Below the pieces are notes generated by a model that made no database searches, was not told the origin of the DNA, and saw only the letters and a list, made by a program, of their open reading frames with translations. Shown piece by piece: positions 20,055 to 28,680 of a stretch of 64,000 nt of DNA (position 1 is the stretch's first letter; each line of letters opens with the position of its first letter). Made by a program: the position numbers and the translations under genes. Source of the stretch: Halanaerobium saccharolyticum (GTDB lineage: Bacteria > Bacillota > Halanaerobiia > Halanaerobiales > Halanaerobiaceae); the NCBI RefSeq assembly GCF_003259895.1, contig NZ_QLME01000007.1, forward strand, positions 54,482-118,481, in the 5' to 3' direction.

Positions 20055-20538
20055 TTAGATCCCACCTTCCCCAGAGAAAATAAACTAAATAAACAAAAAA
20101 GGTGATGAGAGCATTAAGTGCTGCCAGTGGAAGAATTATTTCCTTGATCAAAACAAAATAGTTTGCTGTAAAAAGATAATTTTCTTTTAACAATAAATAT
20201 AATAATTCATGAACCACTGTTGCCATAAAAACACCGAGAGGCGGGATTAATAAATTTTCCGGAAAAAAACGCCCTGATAATAAAGCTGCTAAAAAAGCAA
20301 CTGCTGTTTTGACAGGGGTAAAAAGTCCGATAAAAGGAGCTAAAAAAACATCCTGAAGCAGACCACCAATAGCTCCATAAATCATCGCATCTTTAGCACC
20401 AAAAATTATAGCTCTGATAACTATATAAATCAGGATAAAATCAGGAATTAATTTTAGAGATGGAAAAACAATTGCTATTGAGAGCTGACAGATTAAAAGT
20501 AAGATTAATATTGAGATATTTAATAGATGTTTTTTCAA
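20041..20538 (-). CDS. mreD: Rod shape-determining membrane protein MreD
   Basis: Very hydrophobic protein of 165 residues with about five membrane segments, as in the family: KLIPDFILIYIVIRAIIFG, then GAIGGLLQDVFLAPFIGLF. Sequence conservation in MreD is low, so the call leans on position between mreC and mrdA. The overlap with mrdA suggests coupled translation. Confidence 0.9.
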   Translation of the reverse strand: MKKHLLNISILILLLICQLSIAIVFPSLKLIPDFILIYIVIRAIIFGAKDAMIYGAIGGLLQDVFLAPFIGLFTPVKTAVAFLAALLSGRFFPENLLIPPLGVFMATVVHELLYLLLKENYLFTANYFVLIKEIILPLAALNALITFFVYLVYFLWGRWDLSGQT

Positions 20539-20568
20539 TTTAAACTCTCCGTTATTAATATTATACTC

Positions 20569-21510
20569 TTAATTATCTTCACTTTCTGGATTACTATCAT
20601 CCTCTTCACTTTCCTCATTTGTATTAATTTCAGTCATATTTTCTTCATTCAATTCCTCATCAACTTCAGGCTCGAAATTTTTAATAACCATAACTTCTTC
20701 TAGAGTAATATTATTTATAAATAAGTTAACTGCTGCTTTTTGAGAAAGCCCATAATTATCAGTTTCAACTTCTACCACTTCTCCAATTTTTAAACCAGCG
20801 GGGAAATTATTTGATAAACCAGATGTTAAAACAACATCACCAGTCTTAATATCAGCATCCCAGGCAATATTATCCATTATATTAGCCTGATCATCTCTAC
20901 CACTACCTCGAACCAGACCAATTTCTCTGGACTCTGTTCTGGCAATAATTCCACCAACTACAAAATCCTGGTCGATAATTAATCTTACCTGAGCTGAATT
21001 CCGACCTAGACTCTCAATTCTACCAACTAAATATCCCTGGTAAGTAATCACAGGCATTCGTTCTGCTAATCCATTCTGGCTGCCGCGATTAATTGTAATT
21101 ACTTTTTCCCAGATGGAAGGAGAATTGGCAATTACTTCAGCCCCAAGCATCTGATAATCAACCTTTTCTTTGAAATTAAGCAGTTCTCTCAGCCGCTTAT
21201 TTTCCCGGTTAATATTTTCTAAAAAAAGTATCTGTCTTTCCAGAACACTATTTTCCTGACGCAAATCTTCAATTTCCTGATTAATGTCGTCAATCGAAAA
21301 AAGTGTAGTAAAGAAATTCTTGATATTTTCAACCAGATGCTGGATAATATTTAAAATTGGCGTAATAGTATTATAAATAAGATCACTCAACCAATTGACA
21401 AAAGGTATATTAATATCAATAAAATAAATAAAACCAATAATCAGGACTAATAAGAGAACTATGGCTGCTGCGATTAGTGTATTCCTGTTAAATTCAAACA
21501 ACAGGTACAC
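20569..21510 (-). CDS. mreC: Rod shape-determining protein MreC
   Basis: Extracytoplasmic scaffold of 313 residues. It has one N-terminal membrane segment (about 10-30), a coiled coil (about 75-115, IEDLRQENSVLERQILFLEN) and the two-barrel domain with EVIANSPSIWEKVITINRGS and GVVL-type turns (DVVLTSGLSNNFPAGLKIGEV). The last 40 residues are very rich in E, D, N and S, an acidic tail not seen in most MreC proteins, which may fit a halophile (inference). It is 3 bp downstream of mreB. Confidence 0.95.
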   Translation of the reverse strand: MYLLFEFNRNTLIAAAIVLLLVLIIGFIYFIDINIPFVNWLSDLIYNTITPILNIIQHLVENIKNFFTTLFSIDDINQEIEDLRQENSVLERQILFLENINRENKRLRELLNFKEKVDYQMLGAEVIANSPSIWEKVITINRGSQNGLAERMPVITYQGYLVGRIESLGRNSAQVRLIIDQDFVVGGIIARTESREIGLVRGSGRDDQANIMDNIAWDADIKTGDVVLTSGLSNNFPAGLKIGEVVEVETDNYGLSQKAAVNLFINNITLEEVMVIKNFEPEVDEELNEENMTEINTNEESEEDDSNPESEDN

Positions 21511-21513
21511 CCC

Positions 21514-22554
21514 CTATGATAGTTTTTTGGGTGTAATTAAGATCTTTTTTAAGGAGTCAATTTCTTCTAGAGCAATACCGGTACCTTTAGCAACACAATC
21601 TAGTGGTTCATCGGCAATATGAACCGGCATCTGGGTCTCGTCAATCAGTAATTTATCAAGTCCCTGTAGTAAAGCTCCTCCACCTGTTAAAATTATTCCT
21701 CTATCCATTACATCTGAGGCTAATTCGGGTGGTGTTTTCTCCAGGGTCATCTTGACGGCATCAATAATATTAACCACAGGCTCTTCTAAAGCTTTTTGAA
21801 TTTCTGCTCCATTGATTTCTATAGTTTTAGGAAGTCCACTAACTAAATCACGTCCTCTAATTTCTTTAATACCGTCTGGATCATCACTAAAAGCAGCACC
21901 GATATCTATTTTAATTTCTTCAGCAGTTCTTTCTCCAATCATCAAATTATACTTTCTTTTGACATACTGAACAATGGCGGCATCCATATCATCACCACCA
22001 ATTCTAATTGAGCGACTGGTTACAATACCTCCAAGTGAGATGACTGCTACTTCAGTGGTACCTCCACCAATATCAACTATCATATTTCCAGTCGGTTCAT
22101 GTACAGGCAGACCGGCACCAATTGCTGCTGCCATCGGCTCTTCAATTAAATAAGCCTCTCTGGCACCTGCATGAACTGCTGCATCAATAACAGCTCTTTT
22201 TTCAACTTCTGTTACTCCCGAAGGAACACAGATAATTATTCTTGGTCTAACCATCCTACTTCTTTTATGAGCTTTAGTTATAAAATAACGAAGCATAGAT
22301 TCTGTAACATCAAAGTCAGCAATCACCCCGTCTTTCATGGGCCTTACCGCAATAATGTTGCCTGGTGTTCTACCAATCATCCTCTTTGCTTCATCTCCGA
22401 CAGCAAGAACTTCCTGCTTATCTTTTTTTAAGGCAACAACTGAAGGTTCTCTAATCAGAATGCCCTTACCTTTAATATAAACTAATGTATTTGCTGTCCC
22501 AAGGTCAACACCCATATCCCTTGAGAATGGCGCACTTAAAAATTTAAAAACCAT
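21514..22554 (-). CDS. mreB: Actin-like cytoskeletal protein MreB
   Basis: 346 residues of the actin fold. Phosphate-1 region [29 protein letters not shown], the phosphate-2 region [19 protein letters not shown], and the adenosine motif [15 protein letters not shown] are all present. It assembles on the inner membrane and guides RodA-PBP2. A gap of 3 bp to mreC shows it heads the mreBCD set. Confidence 0.98.
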   Translation of the reverse strand: MVFKFLSAPFSRDMGVDLGTANTLVYIKGKGILIREPSVVALKKDKQEVLAVGDEAKRMIGRTPGNIIAVRPMKDGVIADFDVTESMLRYFITKAHKRSRMVRPRIIICVPSGVTEVEKRAVIDAAVHAGAREAYLIEEPMAAAIGAGLPVHEPTGNMIVDIGGGTTEVAVISLGGIVTSRSIRIGGDDMDAAIVQYVKRKYNLMIGERTAEEIKIDIGAAFSDDPDGIKEIRGRDLVSGLPKTIEINGAEIQKALEEPVVNIIDAVKMTLEKTPPELASDVMDRGIILTGGGALLQGLDKLLIDETQMPVHIADEPLDCVAKGTGIALEEIDSLKKILITPKKLS

Positions 22555-22598
22555 TTACTTAAAACCCCTTTCAAGTTAGATAAAACTTTTATAAAAAT

Positions 22599-23294
22599 TT
22601 AAAACAAATCTTTTTCTTTAAAACTTAAATATTTATCACCGGCAATAATAATATGATCCATTACTTCTATACCAATTATTTTGCCAGTTTTAACAAGCTT
22701 TTTGGTAATACTTAAATCGTCAGTACTGGGAGTCGGATCACCACTGGGGTGATTATGGACTAAAATCATTGCTGCACTGCTGCGCCTGATTGCTTCCTTA
22801 AAAACTTCTCTCGGGTGTACAATTGAACTTGATAAGCCTCCGCGCGAAATCTCGGGAACAGCAATCACCTTATTTTTCACATCAAGTAAGATGATACGCA
22901 AAACTTCCTGTTTTAAAAATCTCATTTCTCCGGCTAAAAGCTCTGCTGCCTGAATAGGATTGCTTACCAGATCTCTTTTTTTGTTTTTAAGAGCAGAAAT
23001 CCTGCGGCTTAATTCGGTAACCGCCTTAATCTGAGCTGCCTTAGCAGTTCCAATCCCATTAATTTTTTGCAGTTCCTCACAGCTGAGATCCTGCAGTCCT
23101 GACAGACCTCCATGAAAACTTAGTACATCCTGAGCCAGTTCAACAGCAGTCCTCTCCATATTTCCAGTCCTGATAATTAAAGCCAGCAGTTCAGCTGTCG
23201 ATAAATATTTGCTTCCTTTGCTTAATAATTTTTCCCTCGGTCTTTCCTCTGCTGGTAGTTCTTTGATGGTAAAATTGGTCTGCAGACCCTCCAT
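22599..23294 (-). CDS. radC: RadC/JAB1-type protein (DNA repair family)
   Basis: About 231 residues. A helix-hairpin-helix region (INGIGTAKAAQIKAV, about 65-80) precedes an MPN/JAMM-like domain with HNHPSGDPTPSTDD, where the metal-ligand pattern HxH-x10-D is intact. The true role of RadC proteins is not settled. The ATG at 23294 follows GGAAGGAG; a TTG one codon upstream is possible. It lies between maf and mreB, the order seen in many Firmicutes. Confidence 0.95.
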   Translation of the reverse strand: MEGLQTNFTIKELPAEERPREKLLSKGSKYLSTAELLALIIRTGNMERTAVELAQDVLSFHGGLSGLQDLSCEELQKINGIGTAKAAQIKAVTELSRRISALKNKKRDLVSNPIQAAELLAGEMRFLKQEVLRIILLDVKNKVIAVPEISRGGLSSSIVHPREVFKEAIRRSSAAMILVHNHPSGDPTPSTDDLSITKKLVKTGKIIGIEVMDHIIIAGDKYLSFKEKDLF

Positions 23295-23314
23295 CAAAAA
23301 TTAGCTCCTTCCTC

Positions 23315-23920
23315 TTATAAGATTCCATAATTAAATTTATGCAATAATTTAGCAAGCTGGTGGATGGGTAGTCCCATCACAGAATAATAAGAGCCTTTAA
23401 TTTCTTCTATAAAAAGGCCACCAAAACCCTGAATTGCATAAGAACCAGCTTTATCTAAAGGTTCACCAGTGTCAACATAATTATTTATCTCCTCTTGACT
23501 AAGAGCAGTCATTTTAACTTCAGTAATATTATAATCAACATAACTCTCGCCTGAACTTGAATTTAAAACTGCAATCCCGGTAATTACCTGATGCTGATCA
23601 GAACTTAATTTTTTAAGTATTTTTTTAGCTTCCAATTTACCAGCCGGTTTACCAAGAATCTGATCATTATGAACTACTACTGTATCTGCAGCAATAATAA
23701 TTGCATCTTCTACAAGATTAGAGACTGATTTTGCTTTTTCCTCTGCAAGAATTTTAACCAGCTCGACTGGATCACTACTGGTAAAATCATCTTCGTTAAC
23801 TTTAGAAGGCACAATAGTAAATTTTAAATTTAGCTGTGCTAAAATTTCCTCTCTCCGGGGAGAAGCAGAAGCTAATACTAATTTTAAATCACTTTTTACA
23901 TTATTTGCTTTTTTTATCAT
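23315..23920 (-). CDS. maf: Maf nucleotide pyrophosphatase
   Basis: Maf/HAM1-like enzyme that hydrolyses non-canonical or modified nucleoside triphosphates. The N-terminal signature LVLASASPRREEIL is clear, followed by IIAADTVVVHNDQILGKP and GSYAIQGFGGLFIEEIKGSYYSVMGLP. The ATG at 23920 follows GGAGGT and gives the usual length of about 200 residues; a longer frame to 23989 adds only residues from the overlap with the neighbouring gene. It overlaps the upstream Gx-transporter gene by 20 bp. Confidence 0.95.
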   Translation of the reverse strand: MIKKANNVKSDLKLVLASASPRREEILAQLNLKFTIVPSKVNEDDFTSSDPVELVKILAEEKAKSVSNLVEDAIIIAADTVVVHNDQILGKPAGKLEAKKILKKLSSDQHQVITGIAVLNSSSGESYVDYNITEVKMTALSQEEINNYVDTGEPLDKAGSYAIQGFGGLFIEEIKGSYYSVMGLPIHQLAKLLHKFNYGIL

Positions 23921-24440
23921 TAAAATTACCTCCGATAAGTGAATATGGCAAATGCTTAAGTGTAAAGTAACTAACCAGACCAACTCCAAATCCTGTTGGC
24001 AGAGCTAGTAAGATTAAAAAAGGAAGATAATAAAATATACCAATATTAGCTATAATAAAGTAAGCGGCTGTAATTTGAGCAGTGTTATGAGCAACTGCAC
24101 CAATAATACTGATTCCAATTAAAGATAAATAGTCTTTGAAAAAACAATAGGCTAAATACATCAGTATAAAACTTAAAATTCCACCGCTAAAACTTAAATA
24201 AAAATTTATAGTCATAAAAGTTCCCGCTAATAATGAGCCCAAAATAACTCTAAATATTACTACCTGAAAAGCAGCTGGAAATCCAAATAAAGCAATTGCG
24301 ATTAAAGAAACAATATTTGCCAGACCAAGTTTTGCCCCGGGAACTACTGCTGAGAGTGGAAAAAAACTTTCTACAAGGTGTAAAACAAGCCCCAGAGAAA
24401 TTAATAATGAAATCATTACAATTTTTTTAGTTTTTTTCAT
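23901..24440 (-). CDS. Gx transporter family membrane protein (heptaprenyl diphosphate synthase component I-like)
   Basis: 179 residues with about five membrane segments. It reads LGLVLHLVESFFPL, VPGAKLGLANIVSLIAIALFGF and FRVILGSLLAGTF, matching the family named Gx_transp (annotated historically as heptaprenyl diphosphate synthase component I). Its real substrate is unknown. It is 1 bp downstream of a NusG-II domain gene; such pairs are, as I recall, often near genes for flavin-based or quinone-based electron transfer, and here Rnf is next door. Confidence 0.88.
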   Translation of the reverse strand: MKKTKKIVMISLLISLGLVLHLVESFFPLSAVVPGAKLGLANIVSLIAIALFGFPAAFQVVIFRVILGSLLAGTFMTINFYLSFSGGILSFILMYLAYCFFKDYLSLIGISIIGAVAHNTAQITAAYFIIANIGIFYYLPFLILLALPTGFGVGLVSYFTLKHLPYSLIGGNFNDKKSK

Positions 24441-24441
24441 C

Positions 24442-24852
24442 TTACCAGCTCATCCCATCTATGTCTGAATTTGTACTTTCCAGCCAGAGGCTTAATGAAT
24501 TTGGCACACAGACAATAATTGGTCCTTCTCGATCAATCCAGCCGGTTTTTTCGCAAATTTTTAGTGGATCATCAGCCGGAGCCTCCTGAACTCGAACTCT
24601 CCCCTGATTAACTTCTATTACGTGAACTCCAATTGGACCTTCTACCTCAAAAATGATTGGCTCCTGATAACTATCAGCAACTGCCACTGTTCTGATTAAC
24701 TCATTTCCCTGCTGCACTCTTAAAATTAATTCCTCATCTTCAGCAGGAGCACCAAAATAATAAAAAGGTATTAGCAATAAGATAAGGCTTATCAAAATCA
24801 CAAAAACAATTAAAACTTTATCATAAAAAGTTAAAATATCTCTTATTTTCAA
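24442..24852 (-). CDS. NusG domain II-containing membrane-anchored protein
   Basis: 136 residues with one N-terminal membrane segment (about 13-32) and an extracytoplasmic domain containing VEGPIGVHVIEVNQGRVRV and KICEKTGWI followed by IVCVPNSLSLWLE, the NusG_II pattern. It is not the transcription factor NusG. The start is a TTG at 24852 with GGTGA upstream. It is the first gene of the run leading to maf, radC and mreB, behind a promoter at 24895-24923. Function unknown; a role in extracytoplasmic redox maturation is suggested by context only. Confidence 0.88.
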   Translation of the reverse strand: MKIRDILTFYDKVLIVFVILISLILLLIPFYYFGAPAEDEELILRVQQGNELIRTVAVADSYQEPIIFEVEGPIGVHVIEVNQGRVRVQEAPADDPLKICEKTGWIDREGPIIVCVPNSLSLWLESTNSDIDGMSW

Positions 24853-24894
24853 TTGAATTCACCACTAATTTCTTTTTTACTTCCATTACTATAT

Positions 24895-24923
24895 ATTTTA
24901 ACATCTTTCCGGGCTGATGTCCA
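24895..24923 (-). promoter_or_regulatory. Promoter of the NusG-II/Gx/maf/radC/mre run
   Basis: On the minus strand, TGGACA (24923-24918) and TAAAAT (24900-24895) are spaced by 17 bp, about 40 bp before the TTG start of the NusG-II gene. No other strong promoter was noticed before mreB. Confidence 0.55.
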
Positions 24924-24939
24924 CACTATAAGCACTATC

Positions 24940-24968
24940 AAAAACCCGCCCTTTTAAAAGGACGGGTC
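24940..24968 (-). terminator. Terminator of the rnf operon
   Basis: On the minus strand, ACCCGTCCTTTT pairs with AAAAGGGCGGGT (one internal mismatch), then TTTTTG follows. It lies 14 bp after the rnfB stop codon and just ahead of the next promoter. Confidence 0.85.
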
Positions 24969-24981
24969 TAAAACTTCTTAA

Positions 24982-25977
24982 CTATTGATTTTCATCTTCA
25001 TAAAACAAATCTACTGCATCAACATTACAGGCCTCGTAACAGAGTCCGCACTGGATGCATATTTCCTGATCAATTTCATGTAGTTTTCTTACTTCTCCCT
25101 CTATTGCATCAACCGGACAGGCTTTAGCACAGAGTGTACAACCTACACAATTATCATTGATTTCAACTTTTTCAATCATTTCACCCTGAAACTCAATTGT
25201 TCCTGTTGGGCAGACTTCTGCACATTTACCACAGTTAACACACTTTTCGTAATCCATAACGGCCAGGTTGTCTACCATCTCAATAGCATCAACCGGACAG
25301 GTTTTTGCACAGAGAGAACAACCAATACAGCCTACTTCACAAGTTTTACGAACAATTTTCCCTATATTGTGTGAGGAACATCTAATATGTGTTTTTGCTG
25401 TTAGCGGTGCCAACAGAAGTACATTACGTGGACATTCTTCCACACACTTTCCACAGCCAGTACATTTATCATAATTAATTTGAGGTAATCCATTTTCGCT
25501 CATTTCTATAGCATCAAAAGGACAGACAACCTCACAATCACCAAAACCAAGACAGCTGTACTGACATTCTTTTTCGCCGCCATTTACAGCATGTGCAGCT
25601 TTACAGGTTTCAATACCCTGATACTTACCGGATTTAGTAGTTTCTTTAATCCCTCCACCACAAATCAGTTCAGCAACAACCTTATCAGAGCTATCAGATT
25701 CAGCCCCCATTATATCTGCTATATCAGATGCAACTTTATCTCCACCAACCGGGCAACCACCAACAGGAGCTTCTCCGTTAACAACGGCTTCTGCAAAGGC
25801 CTCGCAACCTGCATAACCACAGGCTCCACAGTTAGCACCCGGCAGAGCATCTTCGACTTTACCAACTCTTGGATCCTGCTCTACTTTAAAACGTTCTGAG
25901 GCAAAACCCAGGACTGCAGCTAATAAAGCGGCAATCCCCCCCATACTAATTAAAGAATATAAATATGTTGGATTCAT
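24982..25977 (-). CDS. rnfB: Rnf complex subunit RnfB (polyferredoxin)
   Basis: Electron-entry subunit of the ferredoxin:NAD+ oxidoreductase. One N-terminal membrane helix is followed by the four-cysteine Fe-S domain (CGACGYAGC about residue 49, then GGCPVGG). The C-terminal part carries five CxxCxxC motifs, CTGCGKC, CIGCSLC, CVNCGKC, CVGCTLC and CIQCGLC, plus an earlier CLGFGDCEVVCP that looks like a sixth. At 331 residues it is of the extended clostridial type, able to hold about six or more clusters. It is the last gene of rnfCDGEAB. Confidence 0.96.
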   Translation of the reverse strand: MNPTYLYSLISMGGIAALLAAVLGFASERFKVEQDPRVGKVEDALPGANCGACGYAGCEAFAEAVVNGEAPVGGCPVGGDKVASDIADIMGAESDSSDKVVAELICGGGIKETTKSGKYQGIETCKAAHAVNGGEKECQYSCLGFGDCEVVCPFDAIEMSENGLPQINYDKCTGCGKCVEECPRNVLLLAPLTAKTHIRCSSHNIGKIVRKTCEVGCIGCSLCAKTCPVDAIEMVDNLAVMDYEKCVNCGKCAEVCPTGTIEFQGEMIEKVEINDNCVGCTLCAKACPVDAIEGEVRKLHEIDQEICIQCGLCYEACNVDAVDLFYEDENQ

Positions 25978-25997
25978 TTAATTTACTGCCACCTCCA

Positions 25998-26588
25998 CTA
26001 CATTGAGATGAGACCGGAAAAACCCATAAAAGCCATTGCCATAATACCTGCAATAATCAAAGTAACTGGCACTCCTTTTAATACTCCCGGTACATCGCCA
26101 AATTCTAATTTTTCTCTTAATCCTGCCATTAATACAATTGCCAGAGTAAAACCAACTCCAGCACCAAAACCAAAAACTACACTGGCTATAAAACTGTAAC
26201 CATTAAGTGGAATCAATAAAGCAAGTCCCATAATAGCACAGTTAGTTGTAATTAGAGGAAGAAATATCCCCAGCGCTTTATATAAAACCGGACTTGTTTT
26301 TTTAATAAACATTTCTACAAACTGGACCAGAGATGCAATTACAATAATAAAAGATACATACTGTAAAAATGGTAAGTTTAAAGCTTCCAAAATAAAAGTA
26401 TTGATCAACCAGGTTGCTGCTGCAGTCAGGGTCATAACAAAGGTTGTAGCAAGCCCCATACTAAAAGCAGTTTCTACCTGTTTTGATACTCCTAAAAATG
26501 GACAAATCCCTAAAAACCGAACCAAAATAAAGTTATTAATTAAGACAGTACTGATAAATAATAATAATATCTGTGTAAATTCTTCCAT
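25998..26588 (-). CDS. rnfA: Rnf complex subunit RnfA
   Basis: Integral membrane subunit of 196 residues with six membrane segments; it reads VLINNFILVRFLGICPFLGVS and LPLITTNCAIMGLALL, both with the cysteines that hold an intramembrane Fe-S cluster between RnfA and RnfE. Its ATG overlaps the rnfE stop by one base (TAATG), so translation is coupled. Confidence 0.97.
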   Translation of the reverse strand: MEEFTQILLLFISTVLINNFILVRFLGICPFLGVSKQVETAFSMGLATTFVMTLTAAATWLINTFILEALNLPFLQYVSFIIVIASLVQFVEMFIKKTSPVLYKALGIFLPLITTNCAIMGLALLIPLNGYSFIASVVFGFGAGVGFTLAIVLMAGLREKLEFGDVPGVLKGVPVTLIIAGIMAMAFMGFSGLISM

Positions 26589-27196
26589 TATTTACCCTCC
26601 CTGCTGATATAATTCATAATTCCTACCAATATTCCAAGAGTAATAAATGCTCCAGCAGGCAGTACCATAATTACCATCGGACGATACCATTCTCCTAAAA
26701 GCGTAAATCCAAAAATAGAACCCATACCAAAAAATTCTCTAATTGCTCCCAGTACTACTAAAACCCAGGTAAAACCAAGACCCATCCCAACTCCATCAGC
26801 AATGGCACGGCGGGTAGGGTTTTTAGAAGCAAAAGCTTCCTGACGACCGAGAATAAGACAGTTTACAACAATCAAAGGCACAAAAATACTCAGTGATTCT
26901 GCAATTCCAGGGAAAAACGCTTTCAAAAAATAATCAACAAAAGTTACAAAAGTCGCAATAATAAGTATGTAACTCGGTATTCTCACATTTGCTGGAATTA
27001 ATTTTTTTATTAAAGAAATTACAATTTCCGAAGCAATAAGGACAAAAGATGTGGCTAAACCCATAGCTAAACCATTTTCTGTTGTATTAGTTACAGCCAG
27101 GGTAGGACACATTCCAATCACAAGTCTAATTATTGGATTTTCTTGCCAGAGCCCATTTTTTAAATCAGAAATTAATTGTTTTGCTTTAACGGCCAT
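26588..27196 (-). CDS. rnfE: Rnf complex subunit RnfE
   Basis: Membrane subunit of 202 residues homologous to RnfA, with GMCPTLAVTNTTENGLAMGLA and PLIVVNCLILGR carrying the paired conserved cysteines. Its start overlaps the rnfG stop by one base. With RnfA it forms the transmembrane core through which electrons cross. Confidence 0.97.
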   Translation of the reverse strand: MAVKAKQLISDLKNGLWQENPIIRLVIGMCPTLAVTNTTENGLAMGLATSFVLIASEIVISLIKKLIPANVRIPSYILIIATFVTFVDYFLKAFFPGIAESLSIFVPLIVVNCLILGRQEAFASKNPTRRAIADGVGMGLGFTWVLVVLGAIREFFGMGSIFGFTLLGEWYRPMVIMVLPAGAFITLGILVGIMNYISREGK

Positions 27197-27756
27197 TAAC
27201 TTCCACCTCCATAGGCATTATTAATGATGCTGACGGCTTCTTCGACAATTCTGGTGGTTTTACTTGAAGAAATTGTTGCTCCTGCAATCGCCTGGACTTC
27301 CATCGTCTCCGAAGGAGGGGTTTTAACAACTGTATAATCACCAAATGGTTTGCCAGAAAAATTACTTTTATATTCTTCGTCTGTAATTCGGGCTCCCAGA
27401 CCAGGAGTCTCCTGATGATTTACAATACTGATGCGAATAATTTCTTCTGAATCAAGATCGACTCCTACCATTAATTCTATCGATCCATTGTAGCCACCAC
27501 CACTGTTCTGATAAGCTACTCCAACTCGATTACCCTGAACATCAAAACCTTCATAAAATACTTCACCCTCAATTTCAACTTCTTCTACCTCTTCTGATCC
27601 GGGCAGTACTTCGCTGATTGCCTGCCTTAATGTTTCGGCCTGATTTGCCTGAATATATGGTGTTGTCCACTGATAAACAAAAGTTAAAAGCAGAGCGGAC
27701 ACAATTCCAATAATCGAAAGAGTTAAAATTAAATTTTTAGTACTATTCTTTTCCAT
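27196..27756 (-). CDS. rnfG: Rnf complex subunit RnfG (covalent FMN)
   Basis: 186 residues with one N-terminal membrane helix and an extracytoplasmic FMN_bind domain. The flavinylation motif is GATISSSKT near residue 160 (AIAGATISS), whose threonine receives FMN from the transferase ApbE in studied Rnf complexes. HQETPGLGARI is the family's second signature. No apbE is in the window. Confidence 0.96.
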   Translation of the reverse strand: MEKNSTKNLILTLSIIGIVSALLLTFVYQWTTPYIQANQAETLRQAISEVLPGSEEVEEVEIEGEVFYEGFDVQGNRVGVAYQNSGGGYNGSIELMVGVDLDSEEIIRISIVNHQETPGLGARITDEEYKSNFSGKPFGDYTVVKTPPSETMEVQAIAGATISSSKTTRIVEEAVSIINNAYGGGS

Positions 27757-28665
27757 TTATTTCACCTCTCCTAAACTACGAGGTCTTGTATACCTGTTAA
27801 TTAATGGTACAGCTGTGTTCATTAATAAAATACTGTACATCACACCTTCTGGATATCCACCCCAGAGTCTAATGACAACAACCAAAACACCTGCTCCAAT
27901 CCCAAAAATCCAGCGTCCTAATTTTGTAGTAGGACTGGAAACCATATCAGTAGCCATAAATAAAGCACCCAACATTAATCCCCCAGCGAAAATATGAAAT
28001 ATTGGGTCTGTACCAAAGGCAAAAGCACCTAAAAATACTGTTCCAACCATTGCCAGTGGAATTCTCCAGTTGACATAACCTTTGTATAAAAGATAAGCAA
28101 ATCCCAATAAAAGAGCTAAAGCTGATGTTTCTCCCAGAGAACCACCGATCTGACCTACAAAAAGATTCCAGGTATCAGTTGCAATCCCTTCCATTTTCAT
28201 CTGGCTTAAAGGTGTTGCAGAAGAAACCCCATCTACAGTCCAGGTAGTCATTAAAACTGGATACGAGGCTGTTAAAAACGCTCTCCCAACTAAAGCTGGA
28301 TTAAATGGATTTTGTCCAATTCCACCAAAAACCTGTTTTCCCAGACCAATAGCAACTACTGAACCAAAAAAAGCAGTCCAGAGTGGAATCGAAGGTGGAA
28401 GAGTTAATGCCAGAAGCAAGCCTGTAACTACCGCACTTCCATCCTTAATCGTAATTTTTTTCTTTCTAATTCTCTGAAATATGTATTCTGTTAAAACCGC
28501 ACCAGCAACAGCTGTCAGAATCACCGAGATTGCCCTTGCCTGAAAGAAATATACTGCAGCAAAAACCGCTGGCAGTAGAGCAATGACAACTGACCACATA
28601 ATTTTTTTTACTGAATCCTGTGATCTGACATGTGGTGAGGATGTTACAATTAATTCATTATTCAT
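27757..28665 (-). CDS. rnfD: Rnf complex subunit RnfD (covalent FMN)
   Basis: 302 residues, about nine membrane segments. GIGQNPFNPALVGRAFL is the signature, and GVSSATPLSQ contains the threonine that carries covalent FMN in homologues. The GGYPEGVMYSILLMN region near the end is also typical. It starts 15 bp after rnfC and directly abuts rnfG. Confidence 0.97.
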   Translation of the reverse strand: MNNELIVTSSPHVRSQDSVKKIMWSVVIALLPAVFAAVYFFQARAISVILTAVAGAVLTEYIFQRIRKKKITIKDGSAVVTGLLLALTLPPSIPLWTAFFGSVVAIGLGKQVFGGIGQNPFNPALVGRAFLTASYPVLMTTWTVDGVSSATPLSQMKMEGIATDTWNLFVGQIGGSLGETSALALLLGFAYLLYKGYVNWRIPLAMVGTVFLGAFAFGTDPIFHIFAGGLMLGALFMATDMVSSPTTKLGRWIFGIGAGVLVVVIRLWGGYPEGVMYSILLMNTAVPLINRYTRPRSLGEVK

Positions 28666-28680
28666 TATTGATTATCCTCC

